DNA of 64,000 nt from Actinomycetospora lemnae (GTDB taxonomy: Bacteria > Actinomycetota > Actinomycetes > Mycobacteriales > Pseudonocardiaceae), in contig NZ_JAQZAO010000001.1 in NCBI RefSeq assembly GCF_028737315.1, forward strand, positions 434,001 through 498,000. Reading direction: 5' to 3'. Under the pieces are notes generated by a model. It made no database searches. It was given only the letters and a program-made list of their open reading frames with translations, and was not told where the DNA came from. A program made the translations under genes and the position numbers. Positions 17,258-26,813 of the stretch are shown here, one piece after another (the first letter of the stretch is position 1; every line of letters starts with the position of its first letter).

Positions 17258-17323
17258 AGCGCAGACCTCAGCGCCGACCTCAGCGCCGACCTCAGCGCCG
17301 ACCTCAGCGCGGGCCTCAGCGCA
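17258..17323. repeat. 12-bp tandem repeat at the 3' end of the pat-like gene
   Basis: Five and a half head-to-tail units of AGCGCCGACCTC with small variations (17258, 17270, 17282, 17294, 17306, 17318). The array covers the stop codon of the pat-like gene and the intergenic space. Because the unit is a multiple of three, it stays open in several frames, which makes spurious reading frames here. Confidence 0.85.
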
Positions 17324-20009
17324 GCCGGCGCGGGCCGCCGTCGCGGGGGCCGGGCGGCGGGCCGAGGATGACCGTGACGCCGGTGGCGTGGGCGCCGCGG
17401 TCGGCGGCGAGGACCGGGTCGAGGACCAGCGAGCGGATCTCCGGCACGGCGTCGGCGAGCACGCCGATGCGCAGCACGAGGTCCTCGAGCGCCGGCAGGT
17501 CCGCGCGGCGGGCACCGCGGTAGCCGTCGAGCAGCGGGGCGGCGCGCGGGGCGCGCACCAGCGTCGCGGCGTCCATCGTCGACAGCGGCGTGGAGCGGTA
17601 GGCGCGGTCGTCGAGCAGCTCGCCGACGACCCCGGCGAGCCCGAACGACACCAGCGAGCCGAACGACGGGTCGTCGCGGACCTCGACGACGCACGGGATG
17701 CCGGGCGGCGCCTGCACCTGGACGTACACCTCGTCGCTGCCCGAGAGCTCGACCAGCTGCGCGTAGGCGCTCGAGATCGCCGAGGACTCGGTGAGCCCGA
17801 CGTGCACCCCGCGCAGGTCCGTGCGGTGGCGCCAGCGCCGGTCCGCGGTCTTGAGCACCACCGCCCCGCCCAGCTCGCGGGCCGCGGCGACGGCGTCCTC
17901 GGCGGAGGTCACGCGCCGGAACGGGGCGACGATCACCCCGACGCAGCGCAGGAGCGCGTCGGCCTGCTCGTCGGAGAGCACGGTGCGCGGCGCCGGCGCG
18001 ATCTCCGCGACGAGCGCCCGGGCCGCCTCGACGTCCACGCCGGAGGGCACCACGAAGTCGCCGACGGGCCGCGAGCGCCACTGCGTGTAGCGCACGGCCC
18101 GGGACAGCGCGAGCACCGCGCGCTCCGGGCTCGGGTACGACGGGATGCTGCCGCGCCCCGGTCCCCCGCCGGGGCCGTCCGGCACCGTGAGCACCTCGGG
18201 GACGCCCTCCGAGGCGAGGAACGTCGAGACCACCGGCTTCTCCGCCCCCCGCACCGCGTCGGCGAGCGCCCGCGCGTGGTCGGTGGGGTCGGTGGTGACC
18301 GCCGGGACGAAGACCACCACGAGGGCGTCGCACTGGTCGTCGGCGAGCAGGTCGGCGACGGCCGCGCGCAGCTCCTCCGCGCCGCTGGCGGTGCCGAGGT
18401 CGACCGGGTCGCGGGCCAGGAACAGCCCCTGGGCGAGCACCACGTCGGCCGCGAGCACTCCGAGCGCCGTGGAGTTGCCGACGATGCCGATCCGCGGCCC
18501 GGGCGGCAGCGGCTGGTGGGCGAGCAGCTGGGCGGCGTCGAAGAGCTCGTCGACGGAGTCGACGCGGATGACCCCGGACTGGTCGAACACCGCGCCGACC
18601 GCGGCCTCGTCGATGGGCTGCGCGCTGCCCGCGAGGCCCGGTGCGGCGGCGACGTGGCGCCCGGTCTTCACGGCGATCACCGGCTTCTGCCGGGCCAGCC
18701 GCCGGGCGACACGGGCGAACTTGCGCGGGTTGCCGAAGGTCTCGAGGTAGAGCAGGACGACGTCGGTGTCGGGGTCGGTGTCCCAGTACTGCATGAGGTC
18801 GTTGCCCGACAGGTCGGCACGGTTGCCGGCGGACACGAACGACGACAGGCCCAGGCGGCGGCTCGCGGCGGCCTGGAGGATCTGGATGCCGAGCGCGCCG
18901 GACTGGCAGAAGAACCCGACGCGGCCCGGCGGCGGCAGGGTCGGCGCGAGGGACGCGTTGAGCGCGACCTTCGCGTCCAGGTTGATGACGCCGAGCGCGC
19001 TCGGCCCGACCACCCGCATCCCGTTCGCCCGCGCGTCGGCCACCAGCTCGCGCTGCGCGGCGAGCCCGAGCGGGCCGGTCTCGCTGTACCCCGAGGTGAT
19101 GACGACGAGCGCGCGCACGCCCTTCGCCAGGCAGGCGTCGAACACCCCCGGGACCTCGTCGGGCGGGACCGCGAGCACGGCGAGGTCGACGTCGTCGGGG
19201 ATGTCGGTGACCGTCGGGTAGGCGCGCACGCCCCGGACCGAGCGCGCCTCGGGGTGCACCGGGTAGACGGGGCCGGTGAAGCGGGCGCGCAGGAGGTTCG
19301 CCAGCACGACGTGGCCGATCTTGTTCTCGTCCGGCGAGGCGCCGACGACCGCCACCGACCGCGGCGTGAGCACGTTGGCGACGCTGCGGGCCTCGGCGCG
19401 CTGCTCGCGGGCGAGCTGCACCTCACGGCTGCGCGGGGTCGCGGCGACGTCGAACTCCAGGTGCAGCGTCGAGCCCTCGAGCGCCCGGCTGACCTCGAAC
19501 CCGGCCTCGCGGAACACCCGCACCATCTGCTGGTTCTCGGTGAGCACCTCGGCGACGAAGCGGGTCAGCCCGCACTCGCGCGCCGCCGCGGCGAGGTGCT
19601 CGAGCAGGATCGAGCCGAGCCCCCGGCCCTGGTGGTCGTCGCGCACGACGAACGCGACCTCGGCGGCCGTCGACTCCGCGAGCCGCACGTAGCGCCCGAT
19701 CGCGATGATCTCCCGGCCGAGCCACAGCACCAGGGCGACCCGGTCGTGGTGGTCGACCTCGACGAAGTTCTTGAGGTCGCGCTCGGGGATCTGCGGGTAG
19801 GGGCTGAAGTAGCGGAAGTAGCGGGTGCGGTCCGAGAGGCGCGCGTGGAAGGCGACGACGTCGTCGGCGTCCTCGGTCGAGATGGGCCGCAGGTGGGCCG
19901 TCGCGCCGTCGGAGGCGACGACGTCGGCCTCCCAGTGCGCGGGGTAGGGCGCGTCGGGTACTGCCCGGACCTCTGCGGTGATGGCGTCGGGGTCCGCCGT
20001 GTCGGTCAT
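17316..20009 (-). CDS. Pat-like protein: N-terminal GNAT acetyltransferase fused to an ADP-forming acyl-CoA synthetase-like domain
   Basis: An 897-aa protein. Residues 30-190 form a GNAT domain with the CoA loop QGRGLG at 127-132. From about 215 there is a CoA-binding Rossmann domain (SVAVVGASPDENKIGHVVL), a succinyl-CoA-ligase-like domain, and an ATP-grasp domain from about 690. The phospho-histidine of true ADP-forming ligases, normally in SHTG, is absent: the region reads GRHVAAAPGLAGSAQP. The synthetase part is therefore probably a sensor, as in Salmonella Pat. The GNAT-first order matches the Streptomyces PatA arrangement. It is 23 bases downstream of the AcuC-like gene. Protein lysine acetyltransferase is the likely role. 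Confidence 0.8.
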   Translation of the reverse strand: MTDTADPDAITAEVRAVPDAPYPAHWEADVVASDGATAHLRPISTEDADDVVAFHARLSDRTRYFRYFSPYPQIPERDLKNFVEVDHHDRVALVLWLGREIIAIGRYVRLAESTAAEVAFVVRDDHQGRGLGSILLEHLAAAARECGLTRFVAEVLTENQQMVRVFREAGFEVSRALEGSTLHLEFDVAATPRSREVQLAREQRAEARSVANVLTPRSVAVVGASPDENKIGHVVLANLLRARFTGPVYPVHPEARSVRGVRAYPTVTDIPDDVDLAVLAVPPDEVPGVFDACLAKGVRALVVITSGYSETGPLGLAAQRELVADARANGMRVVGPSALGVINLDAKVALNASLAPTLPPPGRVGFFCQSGALGIQILQAAASRRLGLSSFVSAGNRADLSGNDLMQYWDTDPDTDVVLLYLETFGNPRKFARVARRLARQKPVIAVKTGRHVAAAPGLAGSAQPIDEAAVGAVFDQSGVIRVDSVDELFDAAQLLAHQPLPPGPRIGIVGNSTALGVLAADVVLAQGLFLARDPVDLGTASGAEELRAAVADLLADDQCDALVVVFVPAVTTDPTDHARALADAVRGAEKPVVSTFLASEGVPEVLTVPDGPGGGPGRGSIPSYPSPERAVLALSRAVRYTQWRSRPVGDFVVPSGVDVEAARALVAEIAPAPRTVLSDEQADALLRCVGVIVAPFRRVTSAEDAVAAARELGGAVVLKTADRRWRHRTDLRGVHVGLTESSAISSAYAQLVELSGSDEVYVQVQAPPGIPCVVEVRDDPSFGSLVSFGLAGVVGELLDDRAYRSTPLSTMDAATLVRAPRAAPLLDGYRGARRADLPALEDLVLRIGVLADAVPEIRSLVLDPVLAADRGAHATGVTVILGPPPGPRDGGPRRLR

Positions 20010-20032
20010 CCTCGCCCTTTGGGTCAGGGGTG

Positions 20033-21229
20033 TCAGTCGCGGGTGTCCTGGGGGTCGAGTCCGTGCAGCGGGTAGACCGCGCGGCGCGTCTCGAGCAGGA
20101 ACGGGTCGACCTCGACCTCGGTGAAGCCGCCCCACGGCTCGAAGTCGGTGGGGGCCTCCTCGGTCATCGAGGTCGGCAGCGGCCGGCGGGTCTTCTCGCT
20201 GGCGTAGGAGGTCCAGCCGGCCGGGATCGGGCGGGCCGGGTCGATGTCCCGGTCGAGCACGGTGGCCAGCAGGTGGGTCCACGAGCGGGGCACCGCCCGG
20301 TAGAGCCCGTAGCCGCCCCCGCCGAGGGCGAGCCACTTGCCGTCGCTGTGCTCGGCGGCCAGCGCGCGCAGCGACCGGTAGATCGCCCGGTGCCCGTCGA
20401 CCGAGAGCGACAGCTCGGCCAGCGGGTCCTCGTGGTGGGTGTCCACCCCGCACTGGGTGACCAGGATCTGGGGCCGGAACGCGCGCAGCAGCCCGGGGAC
20501 GACGGCGTGGAACGCCCGCAGCCACCCGGCGTCGCGCGTGCCGGGCGGGAGGGCCAGGTTGACCGCGGTGCCCGAGGCGCGGCCGCCGCCGAGCTCGGAG
20601 GCGAAGCCCGTGCCGGGCCACAGCGTGCGCGGGTGCTGGTGCACCGAGATCGTCAGCACCCGGTCGTCGTCGTAGAACGCGGCCTGCACGCCGTCGCCGT
20701 GGTGCACGTCGGTGTCGATGTAGCAGATGCGGTCGTAGCCGTGGTCCAGCAACCACGAGATCGCGACCGCGCAGTCGTTGTAGACGCAGAAGCCCCACGC
20801 GTGGTCGGCCATGGCGTGGTGCAGCCCGCCGGCGATGTTCACCGCCCGGTCGGCGCGGCCCTCGGCGATCTCGCGAGCCGCGGCGATCGAGCCCCCGCAC
20901 ACGAGGGCGCTGGCCTCGTGCATGCCCTCGAAGATCGGGTTGTCGGTGGTGCCGAGCTGGTGGCGCGGGTCGTCGCCCTCGAACGGCGCGCGGCGCACGG
21001 CGTCGAGGTACGACGCCACGTGGATGCGCTCGACCTCCTCGTCGGGCGCCGGCGCGGGCACCAGCGGTTCGACGCCCTCGAGCACCCCGAGGGTGGTCGC
21101 GAGGCGCATCGTGAGGTCGAGGCGCACGGGGTGCAGGGGGTGGGACTCCGAGAGCTTGTAGCCCAGCAGGCTCTCGTCCCACACCACGGCCACGCGGGCC
21201 GGGTCCACCGTCGCCCCGGAGCTGGTCAC
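20033..21229 (-). CDS. acuC: AcuC-like histone deacetylase family protein
   Basis: A 398-aa zinc-dependent lysine deacetylase. The active-site motifs are GGLHHAM (His137-His138), IDTDVHHGDGVQ (about 171-182, a zinc ligand region), QCGVDTHHEDP and LGGGGYGL. In Bacillus, AcuC deacetylates and reactivates acetyl-CoA synthetase. Here it is the first gene of an apparent two-gene unit with the Pat-like acetyltransferase, and acs is near. The GTG start was chosen because the conserved core begins at about residue 12. Confidence 0.85.
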   Translation of the reverse strand: MTSSGATVDPARVAVVWDESLLGYKLSESHPLHPVRLDLTMRLATTLGVLEGVEPLVPAPAPDEEVERIHVASYLDAVRRAPFEGDDPRHQLGTTDNPIFEGMHEASALVCGGSIAAAREIAEGRADRAVNIAGGLHHAMADHAWGFCVYNDCAVAISWLLDHGYDRICYIDTDVHHGDGVQAAFYDDDRVLTISVHQHPRTLWPGTGFASELGGGRASGTAVNLALPPGTRDAGWLRAFHAVVPGLLRAFRPQILVTQCGVDTHHEDPLAELSLSVDGHRAIYRSLRALAAEHSDGKWLALGGGGYGLYRAVPRSWTHLLATVLDRDIDPARPIPAGWTSYASEKTRRPLPTSMTEEAPTDFEPWGGFTEVEVDPFLLETRRAVYPLHGLDPQDTRD

Positions 21230-21249
21230 GCCCCGAACCGTACCGGGGA

Positions 21250-22176
21250 CTACGAACCCGAGCCCGTCTCGACCGGGCGCCCGGTACCGCACCAGTGCGA
21301 CCAGCTCCCGACGTAGAGCCCGGCGGGGTCGTCGGGCGTGCGCAGGCCCGCGTGCTCGAGGCCGAGCACCAGCATCGCCGCGCTCACCCCGGACCCGCAG
21401 TAGGCCCCGACCGCGCCGGCGTCCTGCACCAGCGGGCGCAGCAGCTCGGCGGCGTCGTCGGGCGCGCGCCAGTGCCCGTCGGTGATCAGGGCGGCGGCCG
21501 GCAGGTTGGTCGCGCCCGGCACGTGACCCGCGATGGGGTCGAGCGGCTCGGTCTCGCCGCGGAACCGCTCGGCGGCGCGCCCGTCGAGCAGGACCCCCTC
21601 CTCGTCCGCGGCCACGCCCGCCGCGGCGTCGGCGGTGAGCACGGGCATGGCGCCGGTGCGGATCTGCAGGTCGCCCGGCCGGCGGACGCCGCCACCGGCG
21701 GTGGAGACCTCGCCGCCGGCCGCGACCCAGGCCGGCCACCCGCCGTCGAGCACCGCGACCCGGTCCGGGCGCACGCCCGCCCAGCGCAGCACCCACCAGG
21801 CGCGCGCCGCGGCCATCCCGTCACCGCCGTCGTAGACGACGATCTCGGAGTCGGGGCCGGCGCCGGCGCGCTGCAGCGTCTCCTCGAGCACGTCGGGGTC
21901 GGGCAGCGGGTGGCGCCCCGCGGGCCCGGGCGGCCCGGCGAGCTCGGTGTCGAGGTCGACGTAGACCGCGCCCGGCACGTGCCCCGCGTCGTGCTCCACC
22001 AGGCCCGGCGGGTCCTCCTTCGCGGCGGCCTTGCGCTCCTTCGCGGTCCGGGGCGGCGGGCGCAGGGTCCACCGCACGTCGAGCACGACGGGCTTCGCGT
22101 CGGACCGCTCGAGGGCGTCGCGCAGCCAGGCGACGGGCGCGACCGGCGTGGGCAGGGGACCCGGCGAGGTGGACAT
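21250..22176 (-). CDS. Rhodanese-type sulfurtransferase (thiosulfate/3-mercaptopyruvate)
   Basis: A 308-aa protein with two rhodanese domains. The N-terminal domain has HVPGAVYVDLD and VVYDGGDGMAAARAWW (inactive, Asp in place of Cys). The C-terminal domain has HVPGATNLP and the active-site loop AYCGSGVSA with the catalytic Cys. It would transfer sulfur from thiosulfate or 3-mercaptopyruvate to a thiophilic acceptor. ATG start at 22176, divergent from ideR. It ends 20 bases before the acuC start and may be cotranscribed with it. Confidence 0.85.
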   Translation of the reverse strand: MSTSPGPLPTPVAPVAWLRDALERSDAKPVVLDVRWTLRPPPRTAKERKAAAKEDPPGLVEHDAGHVPGAVYVDLDTELAGPPGPAGRHPLPDPDVLEETLQRAGAGPDSEIVVYDGGDGMAAARAWWVLRWAGVRPDRVAVLDGGWPAWVAAGGEVSTAGGGVRRPGDLQIRTGAMPVLTADAAAGVAADEEGVLLDGRAAERFRGETEPLDPIAGHVPGATNLPAAALITDGHWRAPDDAAELLRPLVQDAGAVGAYCGSGVSAAMLVLGLEHAGLRTPDDPAGLYVGSWSHWCGTGRPVETGSGS

Positions 22177-22261
22177 GTCACGATCGTGCCCTGCCCCACC
22201 GCGACGCCGCCGTCCGGTGGGGTCCGCCGTCGGTACGATGGCCGGGCGGAAAGGGGTGGGC

Positions 22262-22990
22262 ATGAACGACCTCATCGACACCACCGAGATGTACCTGCGC
22301 ACGATCTACGAGCTCGAGGAGGAAGGGGTCGTCCCCCTCCGAGCCCGCATCGCCGAACGTCTCGAGCAGAGCGGGCCGACCGTGAGCCAGACCGTCGCGC
22401 GCATGGAGCGCGACGGTCTCGTCCACGTGGCCGGCGACCGCCACCTCGAGCTCACCCCCTCGGGCCGCGCCAAGGCCGTGGCCGTCATGCGCAAGCACCG
22501 CCTCGCCGAGCTGCTGCTCGTCAACGTCATCGGGCTCGAGTGGGAGCACGTGCACGTCGAGGCGTGCCGCTGGGAGCACGTCATGAGCGACGCGGTGGAG
22601 CGCAAGCTCTTCACGCTGCTCGGCGAGCCCTCGGTGTCGCCGTACGGCAACCCGATCCCCGGACTCGAGGCCCTGCGCAGCGGCACCGACATCGACGGCG
22701 AGATCACCGCGCCGCAGCGCACGCCCACCCCCGACGAGGCCGGTCTCGTGCGCCTCGACGAGTTCGCCCGCAGCGGCGGCGGCAAGGTCGAGGTCCGCCG
22801 CATCGCCGAGCACATCCAGCTCAACGAGCCGCTGATGGCCCACCTCAAGAAGGCCGGCGTGCTGCCCGGCAGCGACGTCGACGTCGTCGCCATCCCCCGC
22901 TTCGGCGACGCCGTGGGTGTCGGCCACAAGGGCTCGCGCTCCGAGGTCGACCCGCTGGTCGCGCACGCGGTGCTGGTCCGCGCCCAGTAA
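22262..22990 (+). CDS. ideR: Iron-dependent transcriptional regulator IdeR (DtxR family)
   Basis: A 242-aa iron-responsive repressor. The numbering of the metal ligands matches DtxR exactly: Met10, Cys102, Glu105 and His106 for the primary site, and His79, Glu83 and His98 for the ancillary site. The winged helix-turn-helix (RIAERLEQSGPTVSQTVARM) and C-terminal SH3-like domain are intact. With Fe(II) it would repress siderophore genes and activate iron storage. A TACGAT minus-10-like element lies at 22234-22239 and an AAGGGGTG ribosome site precedes the ATG. Confidence 0.95.
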   Translation: MNDLIDTTEMYLRTIYELEEEGVVPLRARIAERLEQSGPTVSQTVARMERDGLVHVAGDRHLELTPSGRAKAVAVMRKHRLAELLLVNVIGLEWEHVHVEACRWEHVMSDAVERKLFTLLGEPSVSPYGNPIPGLEALRSGTDIDGEITAPQRTPTPDEAGLVRLDEFARSGGGKVEVRRIAEHIQLNEPLMAHLKKAGVLPGSDVDVVAIPRFGDAVGVGHKGSRSEVDPLVAHAVLVRAQ

Positions 22991-23041
22991 GGGGACGCCC
23001 CGCACCGGGGACGCCCATCGCCGCCCGGCACACTGGCGCAC

Positions 23042-24043
23042 ATGACACTGGTGGTCACGGGCGGGGCGGGCTACGTCGGCAGTGTCTGCGCGCAGCACCT
23101 GCTCGACGCCGGGCACGACGTGGTGGTTGTCGACGACCTGTCCACCGGGCACCGCGACGCCGTCCCCGCGGGCGCGCGGCTGGTGGAGGGCGACGTCGCC
23201 GTGGTGGCCGACGAGGTCCTCGGCGCCGGCGGGGTCGACGGGGTGATCCACTGCGCGGCGCGCTCGCTGGTCGGCGAGTCGGCCGTGGAGCCCGCGAAGT
23301 ACTGGCACGGCAACGTCGTCACCTCGATCGCGCTGCTCGACGCCCTGCGCCGCCACCGCGTGCCGCGCCTGGTGTTCTCGTCCACCGCGGCGACCTACGG
23401 CGAGCCCGAGACCTCGCCGATCACCGAGGACGCCGCCACCCGCCCCACCAACACCTACGGCGCCACCAAGCTCGCCATCGACCACGCCATCGGCACCTAC
23501 GCCGCCGCCTCCGGTGGCGAGCTGGCCGCGGTGAGCCTGCGCTACTTCAACGTCGCGGGCGCCCACGCCGGGGCCGGCGACACGCCTGCGCTGGGCGAGC
23601 GGCACACCGTCGAGACCCACCTCATCCCCCTCGTGCTCCAGGTCGCCCTCGGGCAGCGCGACGAGATCGCGGTGTTCGGCGACGACTGGCCCACCCCCGA
23701 CGGCACCTGCGTGCGCGACTACATCCACGTCGACGACCTCGCCGAGGCCCACCTCCTCGCGCTCGACCTGCTCGCCCGGGGCGACGGCCCCGACGACGGG
23801 CACCTCGTGTGCAACCTCGGCAACGGCACCGGGTTCTCCGTGCTCGAGGTGATCGAGGCGTGCCGCCGGGTCACCGGGCACCCGATCCCCGCCCGCGTGG
23901 CCCCGCGGCGCACCGGCGACCCGGGCGTGCTCGTCGCCTCGTCCGCCCGCGCCCGCGCCGAGCTGGGGTGGAAGCCCGCGCACACCGACCTCGACGGCAT
24001 CGTCGCCGACGCCTGGGCCTTCGCCCGCGGCCGCGCCACCTGA
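23042..24043 (+). CDS. galE: UDP-glucose 4-epimerase
   Basis: A 333-aa short-chain dehydrogenase-type epimerase that interconverts UDP-glucose and UDP-galactose, supplying cell-wall galactan. NAD-binding motif [11 protein letters not shown] at the N-terminus, Ser/Thr of [10 protein letters not shown], catalytic Tyr-Lys in YGATKLAID, and the substrate loop [11 protein letters not shown]. Full family length. It follows ideR by about 50 bases; a small CCCCG/CGGGG hairpin in the gap could weaken read-through. Confidence 0.9.
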   Translation: MTLVVTGGAGYVGSVCAQHLLDAGHDVVVVDDLSTGHRDAVPAGARLVEGDVAVVADEVLGAGGVDGVIHCAARSLVGESAVEPAKYWHGNVVTSIALLDALRRHRVPRLVFSSTAATYGEPETSPITEDAATRPTNTYGATKLAIDHAIGTYAAASGGELAAVSLRYFNVAGAHAGAGDTPALGERHTVETHLIPLVLQVALGQRDEIAVFGDDWPTPDGTCVRDYIHVDDLAEAHLLALDLLARGDGPDDGHLVCNLGNGTGFSVLEVIEACRRVTGHPIPARVAPRRTGDPGVLVASSARARAELGWKPAHTDLDGIVADAWAFARGRAT

Positions 24044-24045
24044 GC

Positions 24046-25158
24046 TCACCCGACCCGCAGGCGCGCTGCGGACTCCGTGCTCGCCTCCCGGATCACGGTG
24101 CGCAGGGCGTCCGGCCCGGCGCCGCTCGCGAGCAGGGTCTCGATCAGCCCGGTGAGGCGGTGACCGGGGTCGGCGCGCCGGGCCCGCTCGAGCGCGACGC
24201 CGACCAGCGCCGATCCGCCGCGCACGAGCTGCGCGCAGGCGAGCAGCACCGCGGGCTCGGCGACCTCCGGGGCCGGCAGCGCCCGCACCAGCAGCGTCCA
24301 CAGCTGCTCGGCCGCGGCCGAGACACCCTCGTCGGCGAGCGCCCAGCCCATGACGACGTCGCGCACCCGGGGATCAGCGAGCGCCACCGCGAGGCGCGCC
24401 AGCTCCCCGTCGCCCAGCGGGCGCCCGGCCGCCACCTCGTCCCGCGCCGCCGCGACCGCCGCGAGGTCCCGGCGTGCCGCGGCGGGCCCGCCCAGCTCCC
24501 GGTCGAGCACGGCGGCCTCCCGCTCGGCGTCCACGAGCCCGGCGAGCCGGGGACGGGGCGGGTCCGGCGCCAGCGAGGCCTCCAGGGCGGCGCGCGACGC
24601 GTAGGTGACCTGCCCGAGCCACGCCGACGCCGCGGCCAGCGGCGAGTCGTCGGTGGCCGCGACCCGGCCGCGGCAGTCGCACGGCGGGTAGCAGCGCCAC
24701 GGCACGCCGGACGCGATCCGCGGCACCCACAGCCGCGTCGGCACGGCGATCCGGTGCGCGGCGAAGGCCGACCCCACCGCGTCGGCGACGTCGACCCGGG
24801 GCGGGGTGTCCGCGTCGTCGGGGCCCTCCGCCACCACCACCGCGGTGACCTCCACCGGCCCGGTCGGCACCATGCGCGTGGCGCAGGCGCCGACCACGGC
24901 CGCGACGTCGTCGGGCTCGGGCAGGTCGGCGCGGGCGACGACGCCCAGGCGGCGGGCCGCGGGCCGCGGCGTCCGGCCGCCGTCGTCGTGCACGGCGACG
25001 AGGACGAGGGACGCGACGGGCCGGAAGCCGAGCAGGTGGGGCACGGCGGCGACGAGCTCGCCGGGATCGCGCAGGCGCAGCCGCAGGGGCTCCCCGTCGG
25101 CGGACGAGGGCCCCGGCGGCCCGGGTCGGGGGCTGGCGGGACGGTGACGGTTGCTCAC
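24046..25158 (-). CDS. DUF4192 domain-containing protein
   Basis: A 370-aa protein. The DUF4192 opening is clear: [19 protein letters not shown], then [12 protein letters not shown], with [13 protein letters not shown] in the middle. Function unknown; the family is restricted to actinobacteria. As I recall, Rv2712c occupies the same place between ideR and sthA in M. tuberculosis. It converges on galE with a 2-base gap. Confidence 0.8.
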   Translation of the reverse strand: MSNRHRPASPRPGPPGPSSADGEPLRLRLRDPGELVAAVPHLLGFRPVASLVLVAVHDDGGRTPRPAARRLGVVARADLPEPDDVAAVVGACATRMVPTGPVEVTAVVVAEGPDDADTPPRVDVADAVGSAFAAHRIAVPTRLWVPRIASGVPWRCYPPCDCRGRVAATDDSPLAAASAWLGQVTYASRAALEASLAPDPPRPRLAGLVDAEREAAVLDRELGGPAAARRDLAAVAAARDEVAAGRPLGDGELARLAVALADPRVRDVVMGWALADEGVSAAAEQLWTLLVRALPAPEVAEPAVLLACAQLVRGGSALVGVALERARRADPGHRLTGLIETLLASGAGPDALRTVIREASTESAARLRVG

Positions 25159-25301
25159 ACCGGTTCCGACGCGGGCCCGTTCCCGGCGGCTCCCCCGGAT
25201 TCCCGGCCTGTGGACAACTCGGTGGCGACGATCAGCGTGTTCGCCCGGCCGTCACCGGTGACGCGCTTGCCCGCACCCTCCGCGACGGCGAGGGTGAGCG
25301 G

Positions 25302-26813
25302 GTGCACCCGGTGGATCCCGCGACGGACACCCCGCCCGCGTCCGACCCCACGAGCAGCGCCCCGCGCCGCGACTACGACCTCGTCGTCATCGGCTCCGGC
25401 CCGGGCGGGCAGAAGGCGGCGATCGCGGCCGCGAAGCTCGGGCGCCGCGTCGCCGTCGTCGAGCGCCGCGGCATGATCGGCGGCGTCTGCACGCAGACCG
25501 GCACGATCCCGTCGAAGACGCTGCGCGAGGCCGTCCTCTACCTCACCGGCTACGCGATGCGCGGGCTCTACGGCGAGAGCTACCGCGTCAAGCAGGACAT
25601 CACCGTCCAGGACCTCCTCGCGCGCACCCACTTCGTCATCGGCCGCGAGGAGGAGGTCATCCGGGCGCAGCTGCAGCGCAACCGGGTCGACCTGCTCGCC
25701 GGCGCGGCCCGGTTCGTCGACGAGCACACCGTCGAGGTGCTGGGAGAGCAGCTGGGCGAGCGGAGCGACGGGAGGGTGTTCCGCGGCGAGCACCGGACGG
25801 TGTCCGCCGACCGGTTCGTCATCGCCACCGGCACCCGCCCCGCGCGACCGCCGCAGGTGGAGTTCGACGACCGCCGCGTCCTCGACTCCGACGGCATCCT
25901 GACGATGGAGCACATCCCGTCGAGCATGGTGGTCGTCGGCGCCGGGGTGATCGGCATCGAGTACGCGTCGATGTTCGCCGCCCTCGGCACACGGGTCACC
26001 GTCGTCGAGCGGCGCCCGGCCATGCTCGACTTCTGCGACACCGAGGTCGTCGAGTCGCTGAAGTTCCACCTGCGCGACCTCGCGGTCACCTTCCGCTTCG
26101 GCGAGGAGGTCGCGGGCGTGTCGGTGTCCGAGCGCGGCACGGTGACCACCCTCGCGTCGGGCAAGAAGATCCCGGCCGAGACCGTCATGTACTCGGCGGG
26201 GCGCCAGGGCGTCACCGACGAGCTCGCGGTGGAGCGCGCCGGGCTCGAGACGGACGCGCGCGGGCGGATCAAGGTCGACGAGCACTTCCGCACCGCCGTG
26301 CCGCACATCTACGCGGTCGGCGACGTCATCGGCTTCCCCGCGCTGGCCGCGACGTCGATGGAGCAGGGCCGGCAGGCGGCGTACCACGCCTTCGACGAGC
26401 ACCCCCAAAAAGATCATGCAGCTTCCATGGCGGAGGTGTCGCCGTACGGGATCTACACGATCCCCGAGGTCAGCTACTGCGGCGCGACCGAGGCCGAGCT
26501 GACCGAGAAGGCGGTCCCCTACGAGGTCGGCATCTCGCGCTACCGCGAGCTCGCGCGCGGGCAGATCGTCGGCGACGACTACGGGATGCTCAAGCTGCTC
26601 GTGTCGCCGACGGACCACGCGCTGCTCGGGGTGCACGTGTTCGGGACGTCGGCGACCGAGCTGGTGCACATCGGGCAGGCGATCATGGGCTGCGGCGGGA
26701 CCGTGGACTACCTCGTCGACGCCGTGCTGAACTACCCGACGCTCTCGGAGGCCTACAAGGTGGCCGCCCTCGACGCCACGAACAAGATCCGTGCCCTCGA
26801 ACAGTTCGCCTGA
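25302..26813 (+). CDS. sthA: Soluble NAD(P) transhydrogenase
   Basis: A 503-aa flavoprotein of the pyridine nucleotide-disulfide oxidoreductase family that passes hydride between NADPH and NAD. The FAD motif is [17 protein letters not shown]. The redox disulfide of related enzymes is partly lost, reading [17 protein letters not shown] (one Cys, Thr in place of the second), as expected for SthA. The NAD-binding motif is [23 protein letters not shown] start with GAGGGTGAG upstream. A short A-rich patch at 26405-26425 changes a loop to [12 protein letters not shown], unlike the GC-rich surroundings. Confidence 0.9.
   Translation: MHPVDPATDTPPASDPTSSAPRRDYDLVVIGSGPGGQKAAIAAAKLGRRVAVVERRGMIGGVCTQTGTIPSKTLREAVLYLTGYAMRGLYGESYRVKQDITVQDLLARTHFVIGREEEVIRAQLQRNRVDLLAGAARFVDEHTVEVLGEQLGERSDGRVFRGEHRTVSADRFVIATGTRPARPPQVEFDDRRVLDSDGILTMEHIPSSMVVVGAGVIGIEYASMFAALGTRVTVVERRPAMLDFCDTEVVESLKFHLRDLAVTFRFGEEVAGVSVSERGTVTTLASGKKIPAETVMYSAGRQGVTDELAVERAGLETDARGRIKVDEHFRTAVPHIYAVGDVIGFPALAATSMEQGRQAAYHAFDEHPQKDHAASMAEVSPYGIYTIPEVSYCGATEAELTEKAVPYEVGISRYRELARGQIVGDDYGMLKLLVSPTDHALLGVHVFGTSATELVHIGQAIMGCGGTVDYLVDAVLNYPTLSEAYKVAALDATNKIRALEQFA

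Noticed and set aside
16566..20075. 1169-residue plus-strand frame
   Set aside because: It is antisense to the lipoprotein and pat-like genes, has Arg/Ala/Gly-rich composition and no recognisable domain.
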